From NCBI GenBank assembly GCA_019454045.1, contig SKCR01032784.1:1-64000 (forward strand): a stretch of DNA of 64,000 nt, in the 5' to 3' direction. The translations under genes were made by a program, and so were the position numbers. Position 1 is the first letter of the stretch, and every line of letters begins with the position of its first letter. The notes under the pieces are model-generated. The model did no database searches, was not told the origin of the DNA, and was given only the letters and a program-made list of their open reading frames with translations. Positions 46,301-57,472 of this stretch are shown in pieces. Source of the DNA: Zanthoxylum bungeanum (Eukaryota > Streptophyta > Magnoliopsida > Sapindales > Rutaceae).

Positions 46301-47162
46301 CTCCCATCGGCCATACGAACGCGCTGGTGTCATCGAAATTCCAATCAGAGTTACTGTTCACGTCGGGTTACTATTCATCCGAATCTTCTTTTCTTATTTT
46401 GCGTGCCACCGAGCACGGATCGGGAAAACTGTCACCACCATCTCGTAGTACTCGTCGAGGGCTTCGATTCGGTAGGTGGGTTGGTCTGTGGTTCGAAGCG
46501 ACGAGCCGGGATCGGACGACCCAAACTCGCGTCTGATCTCCCTCTCCTGTGTCGCTGTTCGTTGCCGACTGAGCGATCGCCGGCCACCATCGTGAACGTC
46601 GTCACCAGATGATTCCATTGCCACCGGTGCGCCGGCCAGACGCCGGCCGGATCGCCGCCAGCGTCCCTCCTTCTCTCTCTCTCACGCCATTTCCCCCTCT
46701 TTCTCTTTTTCTTTTCTTTTTTTTTTTGTTCTGTATATGCTGAATAATAAATAATAATAATAATAATAATAATATCTAATTCCGGAAATAACCAATATGT
46801 CCCCACTAATAAGGGTATTTCCGAAATTACCACTTTTGAAGCCCTTATGATGCGATTCTCGAAATGTGTTCAACACGAAAGTTGTTCGTCTCAGAAAAAA
46901 GAGTCTGATGGTTCAAGAATCAACTCGATCGGAGTTCGTTTGCTAATTTTTTACCCAAAACTGTAAACTTTACGCATATAGTAAAAATCGCGTAACTGAT
47001 TTTTGGTCCCACGCGTTTTCCAAAGCGACGAATATTCATTTCATATTATTCTGATCCATATTCCATCACTTAAACACTTATCCTTCATTATCATTCTATT
47101 CCAAGACTATATCGTCAGTCTGGGAATCTCCTAAAACAGTCCCGAAAATCTGGGATGTTACA
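43367..47162 (-). mobile_element. LTR B, longest complete copy (3.8 kb)
   Basis: Both ends are present: TGTAACATCCCGC at 43367 (LTR end) and GGGATGTTACA at 47162 (LTR start), with PBS remnant and polypurine tract outside. It contains all segments seen in other copies, including the 43860-44560 block lacking at 26263-29541, a six-unit array (44628-44830), TA repeats (about 45195) and an AAT microsatellite (about 46743). This is the best reference for family B. Confidence 0.9.
44628..44830 (-). repeat. hairpin array, six units
   Basis: Reading in LTR sense: TGGGAA-AGG-GTCTCA, TGAGAC-ATG-GTCTCA, TGGGAC-AAG-GTCTCA twice, TGAGAC-ATG-GTCTCA, and a TAGGGATGCCCCA unit at the outer edge. Unit length is 33 bp. 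It alternates strict-pair and G-T-pair stems in constant flanks. Confidence 0.9.
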
Positions 47163-47430
47163 TTCACCTCACCTTATAAAAATTTCATCCTCGAAATTTC
47201 TCCATCCCTATAACTGCTAATTCGAACCTGGTCGCTCGTGCGGAAACTATCTTACTCAACTCTACCGATATAACTTCTCTGTCTCAACTACAAACCAATC
47301 ACTATCTATAAGCTAGGATCTTTAACAGCTCATCTACTGCTTTAAATTGACTACATTGGTCTGGGTCTCATCTCTGACAATACTGTTTTGGTTCTTATCT
47401 CTAACTATGTTGTGATAATTGTCTCAAGTC
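47163..47430 (-). mobile_element. element B internal 3' part, minus strand
   Basis: Polypurine tract (reverse) and about 250 bp of interior, breaking at CTAACTATGTTGTGATAATTG exactly like the piece at 20129-20400. It then passes into plus-strand LTR B at GACAATTGTGAGAAG. Confidence 0.85.
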
Positions 47431-48455
47431 ATGACAATTGTGAGAAGTAACTGTATACGTTCAGTGTATGTAGAATGATACAAGAACAAGAATACGAGTA
47501 TATACACGTATAACAAGAGTATGTAGGTTACATGGAGAAATAAGTAAGTATATATATATATATATAATTGTTTGTATGTAATTGATTAAGCATAATTAAT
47601 AATTTTAGAAAATGTCTAAATAAGCCTATTGTTGGGATAGATGTTCTAGTATGATTATAAATAATTAGAGAGATATGTAAATGAATGAATAAGTATGCTT
47701 TTATATTTTAAGTCGTATAGTTGTTTATAATGATCGATTGTGTGTATGAATGTAAATTATACACTATATTATTTGTGAGCTATCAGTAAACTAAGTTATG
47801 ATGATTTGAATGTGTGTAAGTATACTGAGAATCGTATAAATATATAGAATGTGAGATGATTTGAGATATATGAGCATGTGTTTTAGAAAGTATTTTTATG
47901 CCAGGATGCACCGCGTGTACATATATGTGCCAGTTTATTGCCGTGGGACAAGGTCTCATGTTGCCAGTTATTGCCGTGAGACATGGTCTCATGTTGCCAG
48001 TTATTGCCGTGGGACAAGGTCTCATGTTGCCAGTTATTGCCGTGGGACAAGGTCTCATGTTGCCAGTTATTGCCGTGAGACATGGTCTCATATTGCCAAT
48101 TATTTCCGTGGGGATGCCCCATGTTGCCAGTTTTACCGTATTGTCACGAGAGTGTGCATATAGATGAATGAACAGCTTTATTTTTACAGATATTCTTGAG
48201 CAGAATGAGTTTTATGAGATTTATGATTTCAAGTAAATGTTTGATGATATTTCAAGTTAGAAAAAGAAAGAAAGCTATTATAATTGTCAAATCTAGACTA
48301 GCTCAGAGTATTCAGAAAAGATTTTCAGAAGTATTTTCTAAAAACACGGTATGTAAGTGTAGTAAAGTTTACAAGTAATGCATATAAATCGTACATTCTG
48401 GTTAACATTTGAGATACATATAGATGCTATTAATGCATGGTAGTATGTATGTATC
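47431..48455 (+). mobile_element. LTR B middle part, plus strand
   Basis: Starts in the intron-like part and includes a six-unit hairpin array (47935-48135). It runs to TAGTATGTATGTATC, where it meets the reversed A PBS (GTATC/ATTAAATGTCACACC). Confidence 0.85.
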
Positions 48456-48461
48456 ATTAAA

Positions 48462-50277
48462 TGTCACACCCGTCCCCTTAGGTAGGGTAAGGTGGGACGG
48501 AGACTTGAAATGGACAGAGTTTCCCCTGTAATATGGACTAATCCTCCAAATACAAGGAAAAATCTAAACTGAAAATATCATTATAACATAGGATCTCCAT
48601 GATCCAACTCAAAGGAATATCCATAAAGAAAATACAATATCCTCAGTATCAAATAAAGGCTCAAATACCTATAACCAAATAACAAATTCTTCCAAGAAAA
48701 ACATAACAAGGACACTCTATTATTGGCACAACCTTTCTCTATTGGCAGGAAATGATGACGAAACAGCAGATGGAAATGATGAACTACTAATCTGCTAAAC
48801 CTGAAATGTTAAAGATAAGGGTAAGCTCACGCTTAGTGCAATGGATCACAGCTTAGTGCCGTGGATAAACAAGTAACAAAGTGGATCGAATAAGTATTTC
48901 ATACTATAAATAAGTACATAAAGCTGTAAATCAATAAATTCAACATTTACTTGAAATCATAAATCTCATTTCTCATAAAACTCATACTGCTCAAGAATAC
49001 TCTGTAATAATAAAGCTGTGTATTCATCTATATGCACACTCTCGTGACAATACGGCAAAGCTGGCAACATGGGGCATCCCCACGGCAATAACTGGCATCC
49101 GGAGCAAAACTGGCAACATGAGACCTCATATCACGGCAAATAAACTGGTACATATATGTACACGGGGTGCATCCTAACATAAAAATCATTTCCAAAATAC
49201 ATGCTCATATATCTCAAATCATGAAAGTTTCTCATATATCACAAACACATGATTTCAACATAATCAATATTCGATCCATACCTTATAGCTAAAATATAAA
49301 CTTTCTAAAAACAAAATCATTTAATGCATTACCTTAAGATTCATTTAAGAAAACATACATATTGTATACTTTTGAAAATATCAATGTTATAGGCTTATCC
49401 ACGCACCTGGTAAGCTGACTACAGATAAAGGAACTAGGCAGCAGGATCGTCCTTGCTTACGGTATCACGATCACCTAAAAGACAAAAGAATTTACTATAA
49501 GGAACATAATCCTAACTAGAATAGATGAAAGAATATGCAAGAAACGTGGTTCGGTCGCTCTCGCAAACTTAACGAAAATTAAGATTCGGAGGTCTGTTAC
49601 TACTTGGAATGGTCTGAAAATCATGGAGGAGACTCAGGAAGTTGGCACGAGCTTACTGTCCGGCGCGTGGTGGCCACGCTCCGTTCGTCCAGGCCGCACG
49701 TGAGCCTCACATGCCGCCACATAAGACGCTCGTGAGCGCCACGCGACGGTCGGATCAAGAAAATTCTGACGGTTGAGCGATCCTCTCCTCATCCCGGTTC
49801 TAATGCCACAGACGGTTCGTCGATCAGAGTTCCGGATCAACGAAAAATTGAGAAAAACCATAAAAAGTTTCTTACCGGGATTTCTACGAAAATTGGGTGT
49901 TTCGCGAGATGAAACCACCACCAAAATATCCCTCTCGACGAGATCTACGCTTTTCCTTAAGGACTCGGTCGGGTTTGAACTTCAGATCAGCCGGATCGGG
50001 ACCAAAACCTCTATTTCTCTTTTTTTCTTCTTTCTCTCTCTCTCTCTCCCCCTCACGTCTGCTCTCTGACAATTCTTTCCTTCTTTTTTTTAAAAAAAAG
50101 GGCTGCTGTGAGTGTGTACATAATAAACATACATGGCAAATTTCATTTGCCACCCTAAACTTGTCCTTAACCACATTTTTAAATTCCAACTTCCACAAAC
50201 TTAATAATTTAGTCCTTAAATTCCACTCACCAAAAATAATAAAATAAAATATGGGTAAAAAAAATTTGGGGTGTTAC
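48462..50277 (-). mobile_element. LTR A, complete variant, minus strand
   Basis: Begins at the LTR end (TGTCACACCCGTCCCC) preceded by ATTAAA of the PBS, and runs to GGGGTGTTAC at 50277, one base short of the LTR start. It differs from the 57473 copy near the start: about 160 bp at 50100-50260 (CATTTGCCACCCTAAACTTG side) replaces the usual CACACACACACTCAAGCCC region. This points to an LTR-A subfamily. Confidence 0.9.
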
Positions 50278-50282
50278 TCATG

Positions 50283-51129
50283 ATCCAAATCTAGACTAGC
50301 TCAGAGTATTCAGAAAAGATTTTCAGAATTATTTTCTAAAAATACAGTATGTAAGTGTAGTAAAGTTTACAAGTAATGCATATAAATCGTACATTCTGGT
50401 TAACATTTGAGATACATATAGATGCTATTAATGCATGGTAGTATGTATGTATTTGTGGGTTTATGATTTATATATATATCAAGGATGATTGTGTGAGTTG
50501 CTTGCTTACTTAGAAAGAACATATTATAAGGATGTTAGTCATGATTGAAATGGTAACATATGCATGTAATCATGGATAGTGATAGAGGATTAGATAGTTA
50601 GCAGAATAAGACTTTTAAGTATCCGATTTGATGATATTTCAAGATAGTGAAAGAGAGAAAATTATAATAAATATCTGAACCAGATTAGTAACGAGTAAAG
50701 AGAGTATACAGAATTCAGTGTAGTGCATCAGTAGTATGAAGGGACTTCTTATGTTGATGATATAGGAATATATATATATATGTGTTATAGGTGTTTGATA
50801 GTGTAAATAACAAACAGAAGTTGGCAGGTGGTGAACAGTTAAAGGTACAGTAATAAAGTGTCAGGTTTGTGAAATGAATAAGAATCAGTTATTTAATTAA
50901 AACTTTATAAGCTGTTGCATGATTGCTTACTGAGTCATTATGACTCACACCACAACAGTTTGTCAGTAGCAGTCATTAGAATCAGCAGAAGTTCGGTGAA
51001 GACTTTGAAGATAGAGGATCGCCCCAATTGCAGTAAAAAAAGTCTTGAGTCCTGGGTCAAGTTATGGGTCATCACGACTCCTTGTTTTGTATTTGTATTT
51101 ACTAATGCAAATGTATTAGTTTAGTTTTA
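50283..51129 (+). mobile_element. LTR B 3' part, plus strand
   Basis: From AAATCTAGACTAGCTCAG, after the array, through the acceptor region (about 50960) to AGTTTAGTTTTAT. It stops about 280 bp before the LTR end and joins minus-strand LTR A through TAT. Confidence 0.85.
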
Positions 51130-51271
51130 TATGGACTAATCCTCCAAATACAAGGAAAAATCTAAACTGAAAAATATCATCATAACATAGGAGCTCCATG
51201 ATCCAACACAACATAATATCCATGAAGAAAATACAATATCCTCAGAAACAAATAAAGGATCAATGCCTAAC
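51130..51271 (-). mobile_element. LTR A fragment, minus strand
   Basis: About 140 bp near the LTR-A 3' end (TGGACTAATCCTCCAAATAC to CAATGCCTAACAT), joined to minus-strand integrase. Confidence 0.85.
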
Positions 51272-51509
51272 ATATAGGAGTTCTACATTTCCTTATGTAT
51301 AATGCCTCATAAGGTGCCATGCCCAAACTAGCATGGTAGCTATTATTGTAAGCAAACTCCATCAAAGATAGATGTTGATCCCAACTACCTTTAAATTCCA
51401 TAACACAAGCTCTCAACATATCTTCTAAAGTCTGAATGGTTCTCTCTGACAGCCCATCTGTTTGAGGATGAAAAGAAGTACTGAAATTCACTTTAGTACC
51501 CAAAGCCTA
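51272..51509 (-). pseudogene. gypsy integrase core fragment
   Basis: Minus-strand frame with [21 protein letters not shown] and [21 protein letters not shown]. It carries the catalytic-core segment with the SERT glutamate of the DDE triad but neither catalytic aspartate. It ends at LTR A on one side and, on the other, at about 54 bp of filler (51510-51563) that contains an ATACCATTAAAT motif resembling a reversed A PBS. Confidence 0.85.
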
Positions 51510-51563
51510 AAGTCAAAAAGAATACCATTAAATATGGGTAAAATTCATTCTTCAAAAATAATA

Positions 51564-52637
51564 TGGCTCCGAATCTTAATTTCCGTGTAATTTTTCGTTA
51601 GGATTACAAGAGCAACCGAACCACGTTTCTTGCATATTCTTTCATCTATTCTAGTTAGGATTATGTTCCTTATAGTAAATTCATTTGTCTTTTAGGTGAT
51701 CGTGATACCGTAAGCAGGGACGGTCCTGCTGCCTAGTTCATTTATCTGTAGTCAGCTCACCAGGTGCGTGGATAAGCCTGTAACATTGATGTTTTCAAAA
51801 GTATATTGTATGCATGTTTTCTTAAATGAATTTTAAAGGTAATGCATTAAATGATTTTGTTTTAGAAATGTTATATTTTGGTATAAAGTATGAATCGAAT
51901 ATTGGTTATGTTGAAATCATGATTTGTAATATATGAGAAACTTGCATGATTTGAGATATATGAGCATGTGTTTTAGAAATGATTTTTATGCTAGGATGCA
52001 CCCCGTGTACTTATATGTGCCAGATAATTTTCCGTGAGACGAGGTCTCATGTTGCCAGTTTTTGGTCCGGATGCCAGTTATTACCGTGGGGATGCCCATG
52101 TTGCCAGCTTTGCCGTATTGTCACGAGAGTGTGCATATAGATGAATAAACAACTTTATTATTACATAGTATTCTTGAGAAGAATGAATTTTATGAGAAAT
52201 GAGAATTATGATTTCAAGTAAATGTTTGAAATATCGATTTACAGCTTATATATTTATTTATATTATGAAAGACCTATTCGATCCACTATATTACTAGTTT
52301 ATCCACGGCACTAAGTTGTGATCCATTGCACTAAGCGTGAGCTTACCCCTTCCTTTAACATTTCAGGTTTAGCAGATTAGTAGGTCATTCTTTTCCACCT
52401 GCTGTTTCATCATCATTTCATGCCAGTAGAGAAAGGTTATGCCAACAATAGAGTGTCTTTGTTATGTTTTTCTTGGAAGAATTTGTTATTTGGTTAGGCT
52501 TTTGAGCCTTTATTTGATACTGAGGATGTTGTATTTTCTTTTTGGATATTCCTTTGAGTTGGATCATGGAGATCCTATGTTATGATGATATTTTCAGTTT
52601 AGATTTTTCCTTGTATTTGGAGGATTAGTCCATATTA
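51564..52637 (+). mobile_element. LTR A, donor side to near the end
   Basis: From CTCCGAATCTTAATTT through donor (about 51771), array (52025-52115) and acceptor (about 52366) to TTAGTCCATATTAC. It then reverses into a minus-strand LTR-A piece. Confidence 0.85.
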
Positions 52638-53372
52638 CTATCACAAAACACATGATTTCAACATAATTAATATTCGATCCATACCTTATAGCAAAAATAT
52701 AAACTTTGTAAAAACAAACTCATTTAATGCATTACCTTAAAATTCATTTAAGAAAACATACATACTATATACTTTTGAAAACATCAATGTTACAAGCTTA
52801 TCCACGCACCTGGTGAGCTGACTACAGATAAAGGAACTAGGCAGCAGGACCGTCCCTGCATACGGTATCACGATCACCTAAAAGACAAAAGAATTTACTA
52901 TAAGGAACATAATCCTAACTAGAATAGACGAAAGAATATGCAAGAAACGTGGTTCGGTCGCTCTCGAAAACTTAACGAAAATTAAGATTCGGAGGTCCGT
53001 TACTACAAGGAAAGGTCTGAAAATCACGGAGGAGACTCAGGAAATCGGCACGAAGATTCTGTCCGGCGCGTGGTGGCCACGCGCCGTTCGCCCAGGCCGC
53101 GCGTGGGCCTCACGTGCCGCCACATAAGGCGCACGTGAGTGCCACGCTCCGGTCGGATGAAGAAAATTCCGATGACCGAGCGTACCTCTCCTCATCCCGG
53201 TTCTAATGCCGCTGACGGTTCGTCGATCGGAGTTTCGGATCAACGGGAAATCGAGAAAAACCACAAAAAGTTTCTTACCGAGATCTCTACAAAAATTGGG
53301 AGTTTCCTGAGATGAAACCACCACCAAAATAATCCTCTCGACGAGATCTATACTTTTCCTTAAAGGCTCGGT
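52638..53372 (-). mobile_element. LTR A 5' half, minus strand
   Basis: Reverse of LTR A from just upstream of its array back through the donor and GC-rich block to AAAGGCTCGGTCGAG, where a short piece of integrase begins. With the preceding piece it forms an LTR-A block that changes strand at 52638. Confidence 0.85.
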
Positions 53373-53373
53373 C

Positions 53374-53863
53374 GAGATACTAAAGTGAAGTTCAGTACTT
53401 CTTTTCAGATGGCTCCGGAAACTTATCATGAGAAAGTTGTGAATTTTGAGGGTCCGGATGGGCAAAGATTTTCCTTTAGAGGGGAGAGAAGGTTTGTTCC
53501 CTCTATGTGATATATGCAATACGAGCCAGTAAGTTGTTGCGGAAAGGTTGTGATGCCTATTTAGCTCACATAGTAGATACTAGTATGGGTGCATCAGAAT
53601 TACATGAGATTCCTGTTGTGAGAGATTTTGCTGACGTATTTCCAGATGAACAACCTGGTTTACCACTGGATAAAGAAGTTGATTTCAGCATCGATGTAAT
53701 TTCTGGTACAGCCCCTATATCCCTTGCTCCTTATAGGATGGTTCCTATAGAGTTGAAAGAAGATTTGACTTATGCTGAAGAACCAGTGGGAATTCTGGCT
53801 AGAGAGTTGAGACAGCTGAGAAACAGGACGATTCCTTTGGTGAAAGTCATATGGGGTAAACAC
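53374..53863 (+). pseudogene. four-part pol chimera
   Basis: In 490 bp three distant pol regions are joined: about 35 bp of integrase (TKVKFSTSF), a linker piece (EKVVNFEGPDGQ) continuing to reverse transcriptase start ([23 protein letters not shown]...MVPIELK), then a jump at GAGTTGAA/GA to the pol tail (EDLTYAEEPVGILARELRQL...WGKHSKA). Open over 164 codons from 53507, but only as a by-product of joints that keep frame. The tail is mirrored from 53882. Confidence 0.85.
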
Positions 53864-53881
53864 TCGAAAGCAGACCGATGG

Positions 53882-55533
53882 AATCGTCCTGCTTCTCAGC
53901 TGTCTCAAATGTCTAGCCAAAATTCCCACTGGTTCTTCAGCATAAGTCAAATCTTCTCTCAACTCAATTGGTTGCTCCTGCAAAATGTGGGAGGGATCTG
54001 ATCTGTACTTTCTCAACATGGACACGTGGAAAAAATTATGAATCTTTGACAATTCCTGTGGCAATGCTAATCTGTAGGCAACTGGTCCAATTCGCTCCAC
54101 GATCTCGTATGGCCCAATAAACCGAGGACTCAACTTCCCTTTCTTGCCAAATCTCATGACACTCTTCCAAGGAGAAACCTTCAAAAATACCTTATCTCCC
54201 ACCTGATACTCGATGTCCTTCCTTTTTAGATCTGCATAACTCTTCTGTCTATCTTGAGCTGTCTTCAACTTTGATCTGATCACTTCTATCTTATCAACAG
54301 TAATCTGAACAATCTCATGACCTAAGAGTTTCCTCTCACCTGCTTCATCTCAACATATAGGAGTTCTACATTTCCTTCCGTATAATGCCTCATAAGGTGC
54401 CATGCCCAAACTAGCATGGTAGCTATTATTGTAAGCAAACTCCATCAAAGATAGATGTTGATCCCAACTATCTTTAAATTCCATAACACAAGCTCTCAAC
54501 ATATCTTCTAAAGTCTGAATGGTTCTCTCTGACTGCCCATCTGTTTGAGGATGAAAAGAAGTACTGAACTTCACTTTAGTACCCAAAGCCTCTTGTAGAC
54601 TTGGTCAAAATCTGGAGGTAAATCTTGGATCTCTGTCTGATACGATTGACACTGGAGTTCCATGAAGTCTCACTATCTCATCAATATAGAGCTCTGCTAA
54701 CTTGTTCAAAGAATAATCTACTCTGACTGGTAGAAAATAAGCTGATTTAGTCAATCTGACAACAATTATCCATACTGAATCATGTCCTTTCTTCGTACGA
54801 GGCAGTCTTGACACGAAGTCCATAATGATGTGTTCCCACTTCCATTCGGGAATAGGAAGCGATTGCAAGGTACCTGCAGGATGCTGGTTTTCTACTTTAA
54901 TTTGCTGACACGATAAACACTTTGATACGAATTCTGCTATCTCTTTCTTCATGCCTTTCCACCAATAATTCTCCTTGAGAGTTCTATACATCTTAGTGCT
55001 GCCTGGATGCATAGAATAAGCAGAACAATGGGCTTCTTCCATGATCTCTCTCTTCAAGCTTTCAACTTCATGTACACATAATCTATCTCCATACATCAAT
55101 GTATTGTCATCTTTAAGCAAGAAATCTGAACGCTCTTCCTTTTTCACTTCATCGATGATTTTCATAAAATGAGCATCATGAGTCTGAGCTTCCCTGACTC
55201 TTTCCACTAAAATAGGCCTGACTTTAAGAGTTGTTAATAGAGATCCTGAATTACCAACTGATAAGACAACTCTCAAAGATCTGAGTTCTACTAGCAATGG
55301 CAACCGTAGAACTTCCATATGAGCTAGAATACTCGATGACTTCCTACTGAGAGCATCTGCTACTACATTAGCCTTACCCGGATGATAGTCGATAGTACAA
55401 TCATAATCTTTCAATAACTCAACCCATCACCTCTGTCTCATATTTAACTCCTTCTGCGTGAGTAAATACTTGAGACTTTTATGATCCGTGAAGATTTCAC
55501 ATTTCTCTCCATACAATAATGTCTCCAAATCAA
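53882..55533 (-). pseudogene. gypsy RNase H-integrase-tail, minus-strand arm
   Basis: Read leftwards: RNase H end ([49 protein letters not shown]), integrase zinc finger (H..H, KCLSCQQIK), catalytic core, GPY/F module and chromodomain-like tail. Breaks: CGA to TGA before WVELL, TGG to TGA after DPRFTSRF (about 54602), and the first catalytic aspartate of VDRLTKSAYF is valine (VVRLTK). Homology with 55717-57436 extends over about 1.65 kb. Integrase would insert element cDNA into the chromosome; this copy cannot. Confidence 0.9.
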
Positions 55534-55716
55534 TTGTGAGAAGTCATGAAAATTGTGAGAATGGGTACTAAAGTGAGACAGGCTAACCCTACCTCAGTAT
55601 AGGATACTTAAAAGTCATATTCTGCTAACTATCTAATCCTCTATCACTATCCATGATTACATGCATATGTTACCATTTCAATAATGACTAACATCCTTAT
55701 AATATGTTCTTTCTAA
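55534..55716. mobile_element. spacer of the pol inverted repeat
   Basis: About 70 bp of patchwork (AATTGTGAGAAG-type, GGGTACTAAAGTGAG from integrase, GACAGGCTAACCCTACC from the LTR-B end), then about 110 bp of minus-strand LTR B (55606-55716, matching about 44130-44250). Confidence 0.75.
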
Positions 55717-57436
55717 TCATTGTGAGGATTAGTCTCAAGTATTTACTCACGCAGAAGGAGTTAAATATGAGACAGAGGCGATGGGTTGAGTTATTGAAAG
55801 ATTATGATTGTACTATCGACTATCATCCGGGTAAGGCTAATGTAGTAGCAGATGCTCTCAGTAGGAAGTCATCGAGTATTCTAGCTCATATGGAAGTTCT
55901 ACGGTTGCCATTGCTAGTAGAACTCAGATCTTTGAGAGTTGTCTTATCAGTTGGTAATTCAGGATCTCTATTAGCAACTCTTAAAGTCAGGCCTATTTTA
56001 GTGGAAAGAGTAAGGGAAGCTCAGACTCAGGATGCTCGTTTTATGAAAATCATCGATGAAGTGAAAAAGGAAGAGCGTTCAGATTTCTTGCTTAAAGATG
56101 ACAATACATTGATGTATGGAGATAGATTATCTGTACCTGAAGTTTAAAGCTTGAAGAGAGAGATCATGGAAGAAGCCCATTGTTCTGCTTATTCTATGCA
56201 TCCAGGCATCACTAAGATATATAGAACTCTCAAGGAGAATTATTGGTGGAAAGGCATGAAGAAAGAGATAGCAGAATTCGTATCAAAGTGTTTATCGTGT
56301 CAGCAGATTAAAGTAGAACACCAATATCCTGCAGGTACCTTGCAATCGTTTCTTATTCCCGAATGGAAGTGGGAACACATCACTATGGACTTCGTGTCAA
56401 GACTGCCTCGTACGAAGAAAGGACATGATTCAGTATGGATAATTGTTGACAGATTGACTAAATCAGCTTATTTTCTACCAGTCAGAGTAGATTATTCTTT
56501 GAACAAGTTAGCAGAGCTCTATATTGATGAGATAGTGAGACTTCATGGAACTCCAGTGTCAATCGTATCAGACAGAGATCCAAGATTTACCTCCAGATTT
56601 TGGCCAAGTCTACAAGAGGCTTTGGGTACTAAAGTGAAGTTCAGTACTTCTTTTCATCCTCAAACAGATGGGCAGTCAGAGAGAACCATTCAGACGTTAG
56701 AAGATATGTTGAGAGCTTGTGTTATGGAATTTAAAGGTAGTTGGGATCAACATTTATCTTTGATGGAGTTTACTTACAATAATAGCTACCATGCTAGTTT
56801 AGGCATGGCACCTTATGAGGCATTATACGGAAGGAAATGTAGAACTCCTATATGTTGGGATGAAGCAGGTGAGAGGAAACTCTTAGGTCATGAGATTGTT
56901 CAGATTACTGTTGATAAGATAGAAGTGATCAGATCAAAGTTGAAGACAGCTCAAGATAGACAGAAGAGTTATGCAGATCTAAAAAGGAAGGACATCGAGT
57001 ATCAGGTGGGAGATAAGGTATTTTTGAAGGTTTCTCCTTGGAAGAGTGTCATGAGATTTGGCAAGAAAGGGAAGTTGAGTCCTCGGTTTATTGGGCCATA
57101 CGAGATCGTGGAGCGAATTGGACCAGTTGCCTACAGATTAGCATTGCCACAGGAATTGTCAAAGATTCACAATATTTTCCACGTGTCCATGTTGAGAAAG
57201 TACATATCAGGTCCCTCCCACGTTTTGCAGGAGCAACCAATTGAGTTGAGAGAAGATTTGACTTATGCTGAAGAATCAGTGGGAATTTTGGCTAGAGAGT
57301 TGAGACAGCTGAGAAGCAGGACGATTCCATTGTTAAAAGTCCTTTGGGGTAAACACTCGAAAGCGGAAGCTACTTGGGAGCGTGAGGAAGACATGAGGAA
57401 TAAATATCCCCACTTGTTTCCACCCTCTGGTATGTG
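55717..57436 (+). pseudogene. gypsy RNase H-integrase-chromodomain, plus-strand arm
   Basis: Homology opens in RNase H ([29 protein letters not shown]), then a TAA (56146-56148) where the other arm has GAA. From 56151 a 428-codon frame holds the integrase zinc finger (HCSAYSMHPG, CLSCQQ), core aspartates in VDRLTKSAYF and SDRDPRF, the glutamate in SERTIQ, the GPY/F module, and a tail WGKHSKAEATWEREEDM..KYPHLF that resembles the chromodomain of plant chromoviruses (Tekay-like, by eye). It ends at TGA 57437 and is followed by polypurine tract and LTR A, the only place where pol and LTR keep their natural order. Confidence 0.9.
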
Positions 57437-57454
57437 AATTTCGAGGACGAAATT

Positions 57455-57472
57455 CTTTTAAGGGGAGAGGGT
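57455..57472 (+). other. polypurine tract of element A
   Basis: TTTTAAGGGGAGAGGGT directly before the LTR start, preceded by TTTCGAGGACGAAATTC. Primer site for plus-strand DNA synthesis. Confidence 0.85.

Noticed and set aside
46394..46624. Conserved small protein in LTR B (ALDEYYEMVVTVFPIRARW), also at 19325-19798 and 21554-21819
   Set aside because: The frame is on the LTR sense strand in several copies, but in the copy at 26263-29541 it is broken by many changes. It looks like GC-rich leader sequence, not a gene.
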